Shown here piece after piece: positions 21,355 to 32,190 of a stretch of DNA of 32,190 nt. Made by a program: the position numbers and the translations under genes. The stretch comes from Planctomycetaceae bacterium. Lineage in GTDB: Bacteria > Planctomycetota > Planctomycetia > Planctomycetales > Planctomycetaceae. The stretch spans positions 1 through 32,190 of the forward strand of contig JAGQQE010000022.1 in assembly GCA_020426345.1 (NCBI GenBank). Direction: 5' to 3'. The stretch's first letter is position 1; each line of letters begins with the position of its first letter. The notes under the pieces are model-generated. The model was not told the DNA's origin, did not search any database, and saw only the letters and a program-made list of their open reading frames with translations.

Positions 21355-24213
21355 TCAATTGGAAGCAATCGCTTTGTCGCGTGTCCGGCTTCTCTTTAGA
21401 AATGAATCGGACAGAACGATCCCTTCGATCAACGAAGAGAAACGATTGCCGTGCTGATTCATGGTTTTTACAGTCTCATCAACAACACATTTATCGTAAT
21501 ACTCCAGACCACGTCCCAGAGCGTATACCATCATACGCTCCGTCAGGGCCCGGTGAAACTGTTGCTTTCGGGCATTCAGGATCCCCATTAATTCCAGAGA
21601 CCCCTGAAATTTTTCGCCGGACGGGAGTTCTCCGGAGGCATCCACGGCTTTATCGCCGTCGGTTTCACGCCACCGTCCCACCGCGTCAAAGTTTTCGAGT
21701 CCAAGTCCCAGGGGATCCATCGTCTTGTGACAGGAAGCACAACCTGGATCCGCTCTGTGAAGTGCCAGTTGTTCCCGGAGGCTTAGCCCCGGTGAAGCTT
21801 TCGCCGTCGCTTCCAGTTCCGGCACCGCCGGTGGAGGTGGCGGTGGGGCTTCTCCAAGAATATTCTCCATGATCCATTTTCCACGTTTCACGGGGCTTGT
21901 GCGAGCCGGGTTGGACGTCAGCGTCAGAATGCTGGCATGCGTCAGGACACCTGCCCGATTTGTCCCGTCCAGAGAGACTCGAACAAAGCCATCACCGCTC
22001 ACGCCCGATATGCCGTAATGTTTCGCCAGACGCTCGTTGACGAATGTAAAGTCCGCCATCAGAAAGTCATCTACTGAACGATTCTCATTGACGACAGCCC
22101 GAAACAATGCCTCCGTCTCTGAAGCCATTGCGGATCGCAATGCGTCATCAAATTCAGGGAAGACATCCGGGTTCGGACGAACGTCCTTGAGGTTTCGGAG
22201 GTTCAGCCACTGCGATGCGAAATTCGCACTGAGCGATGAGGCCTTTTCGTCCTTCAGCATGCGGGCAATTTGCTGGCGAAGGATATCATGGTCCAGCAAT
22301 CGATCGTTTTCGGCGAGCGTCAGCAATTCATCATCGGGCATGCTGCTCCAAAGAAAGTACGAGAGCCGTGATGCGACTTCGAAGGCCGTCAGAGAACGTT
22401 CGGATTGCCCCTCTGCCGGATCGGGTTCGATGCGGAACAGGAAATCGGGCGACACCAGAATTGCCTGCAACGCAATTGACAGTCCGTAGTCGTACGACTC
22501 TCCCATTTCATTGACATACCGATCTGTCAGCGAAGCAAATCTGGCCACTTCATCTTCCGTGATGCGTCGACGGAATGCTTTCCGAAGAATTGGCGTCAGC
22601 ACCTGAGAGGCAGCCTCCTGAACACTGACCGTTTCGCTCGGGCGGATCGTGACAAACCTGCGATGCACATCATGCCATTCCGGTTCCATTCCACCTTCCG
22701 GACCGACGATCTCGATTGTTCGAACCATCGCATTGCGATCTTTTCGACCGTCTTCGGCATTTGCATCGAAGAAGTCATTCAGGAAGGCGGCCGAAATCGT
22801 TTGCAGGCCTTTCTTCAGATCAACGGTTTGCTCATTCCATTCCGGTCGGCGGCCCTCGGCGATATCAAATTCGAACAGGGTGTGCTCGTCACTGCGCACT
22901 GCCATCCTCGGCTTGTCCGGTCCCGCCTGATGCGCTGTACATTCGACTCGAATTCGATATCGACCGTCGGCAGGAGCTTCAAATTGAGTGGAGACGCTGC
23001 CATTGGTCTGCAGCATAACAAAGCCTCGGCCGTCGGCTTTTGTTCCCAGGGACGAGGTAAGTTCCGGGCCTCTGAATTTACGGACCTGAGGTTTCGAAAA
23101 ATCCCGAAGATCGATAACAGCCTCGGAAACTTTCTCTGCTGCGTCCAGGTACTTTTCCATCAGCAGTGGCGGAAGGCTCAGCACGTCGCCGATGTTATCG
23201 AATCCTTCGCCGACATCATCCTGAGGAAACTCAGCGGCCGGCTTAATGTCGATTCCAAACAAATCGCGGATTGTATTGTTGTATTCCGCTCGGTTGAGCC
23301 GCTGAACGGTCGGCCGACCGGCATGATACTCAAGCTCGCAGTCGAAGTTGTAGAGTTCGTCATAAAGTCCCTCGGCCATCGAACTGAGTTCGTCAGTTGT
23401 TGGAAACGGATCGTGGCCGGATGGAGGCATCGCACCAGCATTCACCATCCGATAGACGCGTTCCCAGTTCTTCCGTTCCGTCAGGAACTGGTCCGGAGAC
23501 TGCAGTCCGTCCAGCGTGATCCCCGCGCTTTGTTCATCGGGGCCATGACAATCGACGCAGTATTTGTTCAGGAACGGCACGGCCGTGTCTGAGACCCATG
23601 CGCGGCGCTGATTCTCTTTCGCGATCTCCTGCGGCGACGGAACAGATGACGATGAGTTGCTGTTCGCGGGACTGGCAGCGACAGTCAGAATTGCATCATC
23701 GATCGAACCGGGAAGGGTATTCCGATGTGACGGTGAGTTTCCGGCCGTAACACTGACGTTTCTTCCCGTGTTGCTGGACGCTGCTTTGGAGGAAGAGTTG
23801 GCGTCTGCTGACAAGTAGGACCATCCGGCAAATGCACCAACAAACAATGTCGCAAGACAACTGAAAACAGCAGGCTTCCATCCCGACGATTTCGACCCTT
23901 GTCCTGAGCCTGAGGGTCGCGACTTCGGAACACCCTCGCGCACCACTCGCTGTGGGCGATTCGCAGAAGCACGTCCGTCGAACTCTTCGGTGGAATGGGA
24001 TTTCACAGATGATCGGATAGCCACTCCTGAGGGCAGCCTTCTGACTCTCGATGGCGAAGCACCGGCTTTCGTGTCGGCACTGGCCGTGCGGGCCTTACCT
24101 AAACGCATACGCTTCCCGCACCCAGGCGCCGGACACGAGACGACGGCACCGAGAAAACGTTCTTCGGCACGGAATGAAAATCCGCAGTTTGGACACTGAA
24201 ACGATGGTGGCAT
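21355..24213 (-). CDS. DUF1592/DUF1588-type cytochrome protein with N-terminal zinc ribbon
   Basis: The ATG at 24213 gives 952 residues; a TTG five codons earlier is not preferred. Domain order: a zinc ribbon (C7, C10, C27, C32 in C-P-N-C ... C-P-A-P-G-C), a basic Ser/Arg/Gly-rich linker, one membrane helix (114-133), a Ser-rich stalk, a heme c motif C-V-D-C-H (219-223), then DUF1587 (R-L-N-R-A-E-Y-N-N-T-I-R-D-L-F-G), a carbohydrate-binding-like insert, DUF1595, DUF1592 (F-L-F-R-I-E-P, S-R-L-S-Y-F-L-W-S-S-M-P-D), DUF1588 (R-A-G-V-L-T-H, C-A-S-C-H-K-T-M-D-P-L-G) and DUF1585 at the end. The two CxxCH sites point to an electron-carrying protein facing the periplasm, anchored by the helix with the ribbon in the cytoplasm. 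It pairs with the DUF1552 gene downstream. Substrate unknown. Confidence 0.9.
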   Translation of the reverse strand: MPPSFQCPNCGFSFRAEERFLGAVVSCPAPGCGKRMRLGKARTASADTKAGASPSRVRRLPSGVAIRSSVKSHSTEEFDGRASANRPQRVVREGVPKSRPSGSGQGSKSSGWKPAVFSCLATLFVGAFAGWSYLSADANSSSKAASSNTGRNVSVTAGNSPSHRNTLPGSIDDAILTVAASPANSNSSSSVPSPQEIAKENQRRAWVSDTAVPFLNKYCVDCHGPDEQSAGITLDGLQSPDQFLTERKNWERVYRMVNAGAMPPSGHDPFPTTDELSSMAEGLYDELYNFDCELEYHAGRPTVQRLNRAEYNNTIRDLFGIDIKPAAEFPQDDVGEGFDNIGDVLSLPPLLMEKYLDAAEKVSEAVIDLRDFSKPQVRKFRGPELTSSLGTKADGRGFVMLQTNGSVSTQFEAPADGRYRIRVECTAHQAGPDKPRMAVRSDEHTLFEFDIAEGRRPEWNEQTVDLKKGLQTISAAFLNDFFDANAEDGRKDRNAMVRTIEIVGPEGGMEPEWHDVHRRFVTIRPSETVSVQEAASQVLTPILRKAFRRRITEDEVARFASLTDRYVNEMGESYDYGLSIALQAILVSPDFLFRIEPDPAEGQSERSLTAFEVASRLSYFLWSSMPDDELLTLAENDRLLDHDILRQQIARMLKDEKASSLSANFASQWLNLRNLKDVRPNPDVFPEFDDALRSAMASETEALFRAVVNENRSVDDFLMADFTFVNERLAKHYGISGVSGDGFVRVSLDGTNRAGVLTHASILTLTSNPARTSPVKRGKWIMENILGEAPPPPPPAVPELEATAKASPGLSLREQLALHRADPGCASCHKTMDPLGLGLENFDAVGRWRETDGDKAVDASGELPSGEKFQGSLELMGILNARKQQFHRALTERMMVYALGRGLEYYDKCVVDETVKTMNQHGNRFSSLIEGIVLSDSFLKRSRTRDKAIASN

Positions 24214-24298
24214 GCGAGATTTGTTCAACTTGCGAACGATGATGCTGGAACAGAGTGTTCCGTGGGTGGGGAGATTCGGCGGGTAAACACACTACGCA

Positions 24299-24328
24299 AG
24301 TATAGTACGCGAAAAGACTTCTTTCCAA
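24299..24328 (-). promoter_or_regulatory. Sigma70-like promoter of the DUF1592-DUF1552 operon
   Basis: On the - strand TTGGAA (24323-24328) and TATACT (24299-24304) stand 18 bases apart. They match the consensus -35 and -10 at four and five of six bases. Transcription would start about 80 bases before the ATG at 24213. A perfect 15-bp dyad, GGAACA-gag-TGTTCC (24247-24261), lies in the resulting leader and could be a regulator site or a leader hairpin. Confidence 0.45.
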
Positions 24329-24379
24329 TTGCCATTTCCCGGATGTTGGGAAGGATTGGTCCCTGATGTGATTGTTTTC

Positions 24380-26125
24380 CTACTGGCGAATGACGGAGCT
24401 TTCGTCCGACTGCACCGATAAACCTGACTGGGTCAGGTCGATTGTGACGGGATTTCCACGCGGCCAGCTGAGCACAAATCGCGTCCCTTCTCCCGGTCCG
24501 CCTTCAATCCGGATGCGTCCCCCATGTTCACGAAGAATCTTTCGACTGACAGGCAATCCTATACCTGTGCCACGTGAGCCCTTGGACGATTCGAAAACAT
24601 TAAACACCGCAGCTCGCTGCTCCTCCGGAATTCCCGGACCGTTGTCGCTGACCGCCACAATCATCATATCAGCCTGACGATCGTAGCCGGTCTGCATGAC
24701 AACCGCGCCGCGTTCCATGCCATCCACCGCGTCAATTGCGTTGGAAACAATGTTCAGTACCGCCCGATGGATGCCTTCCGGATCGAACATCGTTGTTGGC
24801 AGGTCCGGAGCCGGACGAAATTCAAAACTCACGTCACATTCTTCGGCTCGTGACTTCGCCAGCTCAGCCACTTCTGTCATCACGCGATTCAGATCAGATG
24901 CTTTCAGCGAAGGGACTCGGTCCTTGCTGAAGGACAACATATCCATGACCAGATCGTAGATTCGAGTCTGGTTGCGTTCGACAATTCCCCAACCCTGGCG
25001 AATGAGATCATCCTTTTCCTGGTCGAGCCCCATTTGAATCAGGTAGCTGCCACCACGCACTCCCTGAAGAATATTCTTGATGTGATGGCTGAGCACCGTG
25101 ATGGTCTGTCCCATCGCGGCAAATCGTTCTGCTTTCAGCAGTGCATCCTGAAACTGCCGTGATTCTATTGCAAGTGCGGCCTGACGAGCGACCGTGAGCA
25201 TGGCTCGCAAATGATCGTCCGTCAGACGTTGCCGTGCCGTGGCGGACGTCATATCGCGGGATGTGGTCGTATCGATATAAAAAACGCCCAACAGCTCTGA
25301 ACGGCCTCTCATCGGTGCACAGATGGCTTCGCTGATTCCCGACGAGACAATACTGTGCCCACCACCGAAACGATCATCGAGCAAAGCGTCCGAGGTACGG
25401 ACGGCCTGCCCCGAACGCAGTACATATTCGGTGATCGACCGTGACACCGGCATTCTCGCGGTACGGGGATCGCCGGCGCTGTTCCGATTGAAAAAAGCGA
25501 TCGCGGTCAGTTCCGAACCAATGGGATCGCGAAGCAGGACACACCCTCGGTCTGCACCGAATGACTGCATCGTCAATTCCAGAATACGCTGCAACAGCGT
25601 TTCCAGCGTATGAGCGGGGGTCACCAATTCTTCCGCCACCTTGTACAGAAGATCCATTCCAAACTGGTTCGCACTGATCCCAACAATTGATGACTGATCT
25701 GCACGAACTTTCTGGACGATAGCCGAATGCTGAGCCGACGGTGTATCATCGATGAAATGAATGTGGTCGCCGGTGGCGACGCGCGCGTAACTGCTGGTTG
25801 CCGTCTGAAATGTCAGCAGAGTGGCTCCCATTCGAATACTGTCGCCGTTTCGAAGAGCAGATTCGTCGATCGACTGACCATTCAGCTGAGTTCCGTTTGC
25901 ACTATTCAGGTCCACAATGCGATAGTCGGTGCCATCGAAGGAGATGCGTGCGTGCTGGCGCGATACTTCGCTGTCATCCAGTCGGATTGTGCTTCCGACG
26001 CTGCGTCCAATGATGCAGTCACTGCCACTGACAACTTCATAACGGTTGCCGCGGTTCGAGCCATTAATGACGAGAAGAGTCGCGTGAGGCACTGTATTTC
26101 TCTGTTGAGGTTTCGCCACATTCAT
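24380..26125 (-). CDS. FHA-GAF-histidine kinase (HisKA/HATPase_c)
   Basis: The product has 581 residues from the ATG at 26125. The FHA domain (about 14-108) has the phosphothreonine-binding residues: G-R at 40-41, S-R-Q-H (55-58) and N-G-T (77-79). A GAF domain spans about 165-320. The kinase core has the phospho-acceptor segment A-A-M-G-Q-T-I-T-V-L-S-H-H-I-K-N (H347 or H348), the N box N-I-V-S-N-A-I-D-A (458-466), D-N-G-P-G-I-P (494-500) and G-T-G-I-G-L (519-524). No membrane helix is present, so it is cytoplasmic. FHA at the front would recruit it to a phosphothreonine made by a Ser/Thr kinase, joining the two signalling styles common in Planctomycetes. No response regulator gene is adjacent, so the partner is unknown. 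ligA lies upstream after 112 bases. Confidence 0.88.
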   Translation of the reverse strand: MNVAKPQQRNTVPHATLLVINGSNRGNRYEVVSGSDCIIGRSVGSTIRLDDSEVSRQHARISFDGTDYRIVDLNSANGTQLNGQSIDESALRNGDSIRMGATLLTFQTATSSYARVATGDHIHFIDDTPSAQHSAIVQKVRADQSSIVGISANQFGMDLLYKVAEELVTPAHTLETLLQRILELTMQSFGADRGCVLLRDPIGSELTAIAFFNRNSAGDPRTARMPVSRSITEYVLRSGQAVRTSDALLDDRFGGGHSIVSSGISEAICAPMRGRSELLGVFYIDTTTSRDMTSATARQRLTDDHLRAMLTVARQAALAIESRQFQDALLKAERFAAMGQTITVLSHHIKNILQGVRGGSYLIQMGLDQEKDDLIRQGWGIVERNQTRIYDLVMDMLSFSKDRVPSLKASDLNRVMTEVAELAKSRAEECDVSFEFRPAPDLPTTMFDPEGIHRAVLNIVSNAIDAVDGMERGAVVMQTGYDRQADMMIVAVSDNGPGIPEEQRAAVFNVFESSKGSRGTGIGLPVSRKILREHGGRIRIEGGPGEGTRFVLSWPRGNPVTIDLTQSGLSVQSDESSVIRQ

Positions 26126-26237
26126 GATGACGATGCCCTGGATCTCTGTCGTAAACAAAGATGCAATTTCGAATAATTCACCGTTGCAGATCTGCGATCA
26201 GGATCGCTCCCATACCGGCATTGCACACAATCTGACT

Positions 26238-28686
<2,449 letters not shown>

Positions 28687-29940
28687 CTAGCTGCGACGAT
28701 GAGAAATCAAATACGAGACCGGGCTGGTGAGCGACCACGTTTGATAATCCCGCGGCCAATGAACAGCGATGCTCATCGGAAGCAGTATCGCAACCGGACA
28801 ACCCCACGCCGGATTGATTAGCCTCAGGGCAACCAGGCTTAGTAGGCTGGCGGATGACAAGATCATCATGCACGGCCCCAGCCAGATACGATCGTATGCC
28901 GGAACAATCCATCGCCTTAATGACCACCGAGCCGGAAGGCTGAAATTTGTCTGGCAACGATCTGCCAGCGCGACGCCATGGAGCATTGAGAGCATCGTCA
29001 CCATGATTGCGATGATCAGGAGACCGTAGATTGATGAATTCCACGGAAACACAGTCAGCCAAATCATCAGAATCAGGAAGGAATGAATCCAGGTCCTTCG
29101 TCGGCTAACCAGCCAGCAGGCGTAGACCGATTGATAACGATCCGGCGACAACACATGAAAGACCGGCGCGACCCTGGCCTGAAAACCCGGGGCAGTGCCC
29201 AGATCCAGCGATTGCTTCGGGATTCTGTCCACCATCCGGTTGCTGAGCTTCCATATCGTCACAAATGCAACGGCCAGTGTCCCGGATCCTGCCAACGCAG
29301 CGATCAGTAGGTTCCGGGACTGGATCATATGTACGATAAGACCAGCCGACGTCAAAAGTCCTGCACCGAAATTCGGATGTTCGCGAACGACGACAAGGCC
29401 TGTTGCAACCATCCAGGTCGCCAAAAATACCACGGCGGGAAAAGCAGCTGCAATCGCACAAGCGAGGCCCTCCTGAGAAGCGGAGAACGGATTCGCGGAT
29501 CCGAATTCTGGATTCGAAATGGCAGGAGTTATCGCAGTCGTGCTTGCACTGGTAAGCCGGCAGACGACGACGACTTTCAAAGCCGCGAACAACCCCAGTG
29601 CCATCAACAGAATCAAGTCACGCCAAACAGGAGTCGCCGGACCGAACGGTAAACGTTTGCCAGAATGCCAGGGCGTAATGGTCAGCCATTTTCCGTATTC
29701 ACGGTTGATCAGAGGATGTCGTCGAATTCGCACCATTGCCAGCAATCCCCCGCACGCACAGACGATTGCAATGGAAACTGTGAGCGGGGGCAACAGGATT
29801 CGCAGAGAGTCTGCTTCCTGCATCCATTGGCCCCAGAACACCCAGACAAATAGGACGAATCCATCGACAGCCACGGTCAGGATGCCAGCCAGACCGAGAA
29901 CTCGAACGGGAAGATTTGAGAGTTGATGCCAGCGACTCAT
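28687..29940 (-). CDS. Polytopic membrane protein, probable ABC transporter permease
   Basis: This 417-residue protein has about ten hydrophobic segments, for example 14-37, 48-68, 107-127, 158-183, 286-304, 306-326 and 375-395. No family motif was recognised. Its start ATG overlaps the stop of the ATP-binding gene by 4 bases (ATGA), so the two are translated together and the product is most likely the membrane half of that transporter. In the middle a polar, Arg-rich loop (about 250-285: D-R-Y-Q-S-V-Y-A-C-W-L-V-S-R-R-R-T-W) could face the cytoplasm and touch the ATPase. There is no classical FtsX/MacB or ABC-2 motif that I can name. Substrate unknown. Confidence 0.7.
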   Translation of the reverse strand: MSRWHQLSNLPVRVLGLAGILTVAVDGFVLFVWVFWGQWMQEADSLRILLPPLTVSIAIVCACGGLLAMVRIRRHPLINREYGKWLTITPWHSGKRLPFGPATPVWRDLILLMALGLFAALKVVVVCRLTSASTTAITPAISNPEFGSANPFSASQEGLACAIAAAFPAVVFLATWMVATGLVVVREHPNFGAGLLTSAGLIVHMIQSRNLLIAALAGSGTLAVAFVTIWKLSNRMVDRIPKQSLDLGTAPGFQARVAPVFHVLSPDRYQSVYACWLVSRRRTWIHSFLILMIWLTVFPWNSSIYGLLIIAIMVTMLSMLHGVALADRCQTNFSLPARWSLRRWIVPAYDRIWLGPCMMILSSASLLSLVALRLINPAWGCPVAILLPMSIAVHWPRDYQTWSLTSPVSYLISHRRS

Positions 29941-30716
29941 TCTGCCACCTGTCTGTTGAGGTACCTGGTCAAAGCCTCTGCAGTGTCAGGAAAGATCAGC
30001 CTTCGGAGAGCTTCGTCGAGGCTCGCGGCATCCGTCTCACGAATGACCTGCTCGACGGATCCGTGCATCAGAACCCTGCCGTCATCGAGAACCAGGATTT
30101 CGTCTGCCACTTCCTGAACCAGTTCCGGAACCGGACTTGTCAGAACAACTGTTCGGTGGCTGCTTTGCGTCAGTTGCTTCAGGATCTGCTTAATGGCCGT
30201 CAGACCCGCCGGATCAAGTCCGCCTGAGAACGGTTCGTCGAGCAGCAGAACAGGCGACTCTGTCACAAGGGCCGCGCAAAGTCCGAGTTTCTTCTGCTGT
30301 CCGCTCGAATAACCCCGGGCACTCGAATCTGCAACGCGCGTGAGGTGGAACAAGTCCAGAAGTTGCTCGGTATGTTCCAGCAATGCGCGCTCAGGCACGC
30401 CCCAGGTATCGCCGACGGCCAGCACAAACTGGCGCCCGGTAACTCCGGATGGCAGCCAGAAATCAGCTGGCAGAAAAAATGTCTGCTGCCGGATCGCCAG
30501 TTCATGGTCCACCGTCGAACGACGGCGGAGCCCATTAATTTCGACAACGCCACCTGCCGGAGAAATCACACCGGCAAGGATATTCAGCAGCGTCGTTTTC
30601 CCCATCCCGTTTGGGCCAATAATGGCCAGCGTCTGTCCGGACTCAACCTCAAAACACACTTCTCTCAAAACAGGCTGTAGCCCGAAATGATGAAAGACAT
30701 CCGCCACCCTGATCAT
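29937..30716 (-). CDS. ABC transporter ATP-binding protein
   Basis: From the ATG at 30716 (AGGAG 7 bases upstream) the product has 259 residues. Walker A is G-P-N-G-M-G-K-T-T (34-42), the signature is Y-S-S-G-Q-Q-K-K (136-143) and Walker B is V-L-L-L-D-E-P (156-162). The signature uses S-S-G-Q-Q instead of L-S-G-G-Q, a variation also seen in exporters of the CcmA/ABC-2 class. The switch region is altered too: T-S-P-V-P-E-L stands where many family members have a conserved His (T-x-H), so hydrolysis may differ. The C-terminal part (about 215-259) is longer than the minimal domain. It drives the membrane protein encoded directly downstream, with a 4-base gene overlap. Export or lipid/cell-wall traffic is possible, but the substrate is unknown. 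Confidence 0.88.
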   Translation of the reverse strand: MIRVADVFHHFGLQPVLREVCFEVESGQTLAIIGPNGMGKTTLLNILAGVISPAGGVVEINGLRRRSTVDHELAIRQQTFFLPADFWLPSGVTGRQFVLAVGDTWGVPERALLEHTEQLLDLFHLTRVADSSARGYSSGQQKKLGLCAALVTESPVLLLDEPFSGGLDPAGLTAIKQILKQLTQSSHRTVVLTSPVPELVQEVADEILVLDDGRVLMHGSVEQVIRETDAASLDEALRRLIFPDTAEALTRYLNRQVAE

Positions 30717-30918
30717 GGTCAAGCTCCTGAGCGACTGCCTGCACAAACGGCGTACGTGTGCAGGAAACGATCAGCAGGTGACAATGGATCAAAAAGTTCC
30801 GGCTGAAATTCCGGGCGGGCCCGGATCGATTGACGCTCCGCTCTATGGAACGTTCATCATCAAAGTGTCGTGGCTGGTCTCGCGGACTGTGCATCGCATG
30901 CGCTTCATGCGCGTGCTG

Positions 30919-30960
30919 TTCCGGAAGAAGCCATGTTGCAATAGGAATCTTCTTCCGGAA
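30919..30960 (-). terminator. 12-bp perfect stem downstream of purB
   Basis: TTCCGGAAGAAG (30919-30930) and CTTCTTCCGGAA (30949-30960) are perfect complements separated by 18 bases. The structure begins 15 bases past the purB stop on the - strand, where a termination or 3'-end stabilising hairpin is expected. No U-tract follows on that strand; the T5 run lies before the stem. The call as a terminator is therefore moderate. Confidence 0.5.
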
Positions 30961-30975
30961 GGAAAAACGAGCAAA

Positions 30976-32190
30976 TCAGACACGCAAATCTTCTGACGCT
31001 TCGGAAAGATCAGCGGCAAAGCGACTTCGCACAGGTTCGACATGTTCTGCAATAAACTGATCCACCTGCATCGGGGCCCGCCCAATGTAAAGTCTGGCAT
31101 CCAGTGTTCCTTCGAGGTCGACCGCGGAAAACGATTTGTCCTGTTTCAGCCTGCTGATCAGATCGTTTGGCTTTCCTTCTCGCTTGACCTGGTCTGCTGC
31201 TTCCTGACTGTGAATTCGGATCTGTTCGTGCAATTCCTGACGATCGCCACCAGCACGAACACCGGCCATCAGAATCTCTTCCGTTGCCATAAAGGGCAGC
31301 TCTTCGTTCAGATGACGTTCGATGGTCTTGGGGTAGACAACTAGTCCGTCAGTGATGTTTCGGTAAATGAGCAGGCAGGCGTCGATGGCCAGAAAACTCT
31401 GGGGCAGGGTCAGTCGACGGACAGCGCTGTCGTCCAGCGTACGTTCCATCCACTGCGTGGCCATCGTGGCGTCTGCACCAGCCTGAAGGCTCATCGCAAA
31501 CCTCGCCAGCGCACACATCCGTTCGCTTCTCATGGGATTCCGTTTGTAGGCCATGGCTGACGAACCAATTTGTTTTGAACCGAACGGTTCTTCTACTTCT
31601 TTTCGGTGCTGGAGCAATCGGATATCCGTTCCGGCCTTGTGGCACGACTGACCAATGCCGTTCAGCGTCGCCATGATCTGAGAATCGACTTTTCGTGAAT
31701 AGGTCTGCCCAGTTACCGGATGGCTATGGGAGAACCCCATTTTCTCAGTGACCAGTTGGTCCAGTTTCTGAACTTTCGCATGGTCTCCGTCGAACAGGCT
31801 TAAAAATGTGGCCTGGGTTCCCGTGGTTCCTTTGACCCCGCGGAAACGCAGTGAATCGATTCGAAAGTTCAGTTCTTCCAGGTCCTGAACCAGATCCCAG
31901 CACCAGAGAGCCGCCCGTTTTCCAACGGTCGTTGGCTGGGCCGGTTGCATATGCGTAAAGCCCAGACACGGCAGGTCACGATACTGTACGGCGAACTTTG
32001 CAAGTTGATCGATGACTTGTACCAGCCGACGTCTGAGCAGATGCAGTCCGTCACGCAGTTGAATCAGTTCTGAGTTGTCTGTGACATAGCAACTGGTAGC
32101 GCCGAGGTGGATGATTGGTCGGGCGTTCGGGACCTGATCTCCCCAGGCATGAACATGGGCCATCACATCGTGGCGAAGTTCTTTCTCGTA
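30976..32190 (-). CDS. purB: Adenylosuccinate lyase (eukaryote-like type), 5' end outside window
   Basis: The frame is open to the last base, so about 404 C-terminal residues are visible and the true start is beyond the window. The fumarase/lyase superfamily signature reads [17 protein letters not shown]. Other landmarks are [33 protein letters not shown] and [10 protein letters not shown]. The enzyme cleaves SAICAR and adenylosuccinate in purine synthesis. The wording of these runs ([18 protein letters not shown]) is closer to animal ADSL than to the E. coli PurB form; this is recalled from family sequences. The product has the standard C-terminal domain. The neighbouring ABC operon is separated by a hairpin. 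Confidence 0.93.
   Translation of the reverse strand, partial: YEKELRHDVMAHVHAWGDQVPNARPIIHLGATSCYVTDNSELIQLRDGLHLLRRRLVQVIDQLAKFAVQYRDLPCLGFTHMQPAQPTTVGKRAALWCWDLVQDLEELNFRIDSLRFRGVKGTTGTQATFLSLFDGDHAKVQKLDQLVTEKMGFSHSHPVTGQTYSRKVDSQIMATLNGIGQSCHKAGTDIRLLQHRKEVEEPFGSKQIGSSAMAYKRNPMRSERMCALARFAMSLQAGADATMATQWMERTLDDSAVRRLTLPQSFLAIDACLLIYRNITDGLVVYPKTIERHLNEELPFMATEEILMAGVRAGGDRQELHEQIRIHSQEAADQVKREGKPNDLISRLKQDKSFSAVDLEGTLDARLYIGRAPMQVDQFIAEHVEPVRSRFAADLSEASEDLRV

Noticed and set aside
24247-24261. LexA box
   Set aside because: The spacing is GAAC-N5-GTTC, not the GAAC-N4-GTTC expected of the usual Gram-positive-type SOS box, and no damage-response gene follows.

Overview
The window looks like chromosomal DNA of a planctomycete (order Planctomycetales or close to it). 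The support is a DUF1592/DUF1588-type cytochrome protein directly followed by a DUF1552 Tat-exported protein, a sulfatase tail, a PQQ-type propeller protein, a very cysteine-rich secreted protein and a flagellar export cluster, all with moderately high G+C and often weak Shine-Dalgarno sites. This pairing is a Planctomycetes hallmark from family knowledge. The exact genus cannot be read from the sequence.

Layout. 1-258 (+) is the 3' end of a sulfatase. 456-3587 (-) is a sulfur-handling operon read from right to left: an ArsR-type regulator, a rhodanese/DUF2892 membrane protein, a TauE/SafE exporter and an exported His-rich/DsrE fusion. A perfect 20-bp palindrome (3608-3627) sits in the divergent gap to a DUF3365 c-type heme protein (3830-4480, +). 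4534-7925 (-) holds a PQQ-like propeller membrane protein and a PhoD-type phosphatase, separated by a nested inverted-repeat element. 8073-9374 (-) is dihydroorotase. 9561-11801 (-) holds the Cys-rich secreted protein and a large OprP-type porin.

12517-19762 (+) is a flagellar cluster: fliL, a divergent fliM-like gene, fliN, fliO, fliP, flhA, a small membrane protein, a FliA-type sigma factor and a small Cys-containing protein. fliQ, fliR and flhB are not in it. A bidirectional hairpin ends it against the convergent DUF1592-DUF1552 operon (19970-24213, -), which has a recognisable sigma70-like promoter. Next come a FHA-GAF-histidine kinase (24380-26125, -), NAD-dependent DNA ligase (26238-28253, -), a two-gene ABC transporter (28687-30716, -) and the 3' part of a eukaryote-like adenylosuccinate lyase (30976-window end, -).

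I see no CRISPR array, insertion sequence, tRNA, rRNA or recognisable defence island. The observations most worth following are the persulfide-type regulon with its operator and the exported His-domain/DsrE fusion, the Cys-rich secreted protein, the unusual flagellar switch gene, and the zinc-ribbon fusion on the cytochrome protein.
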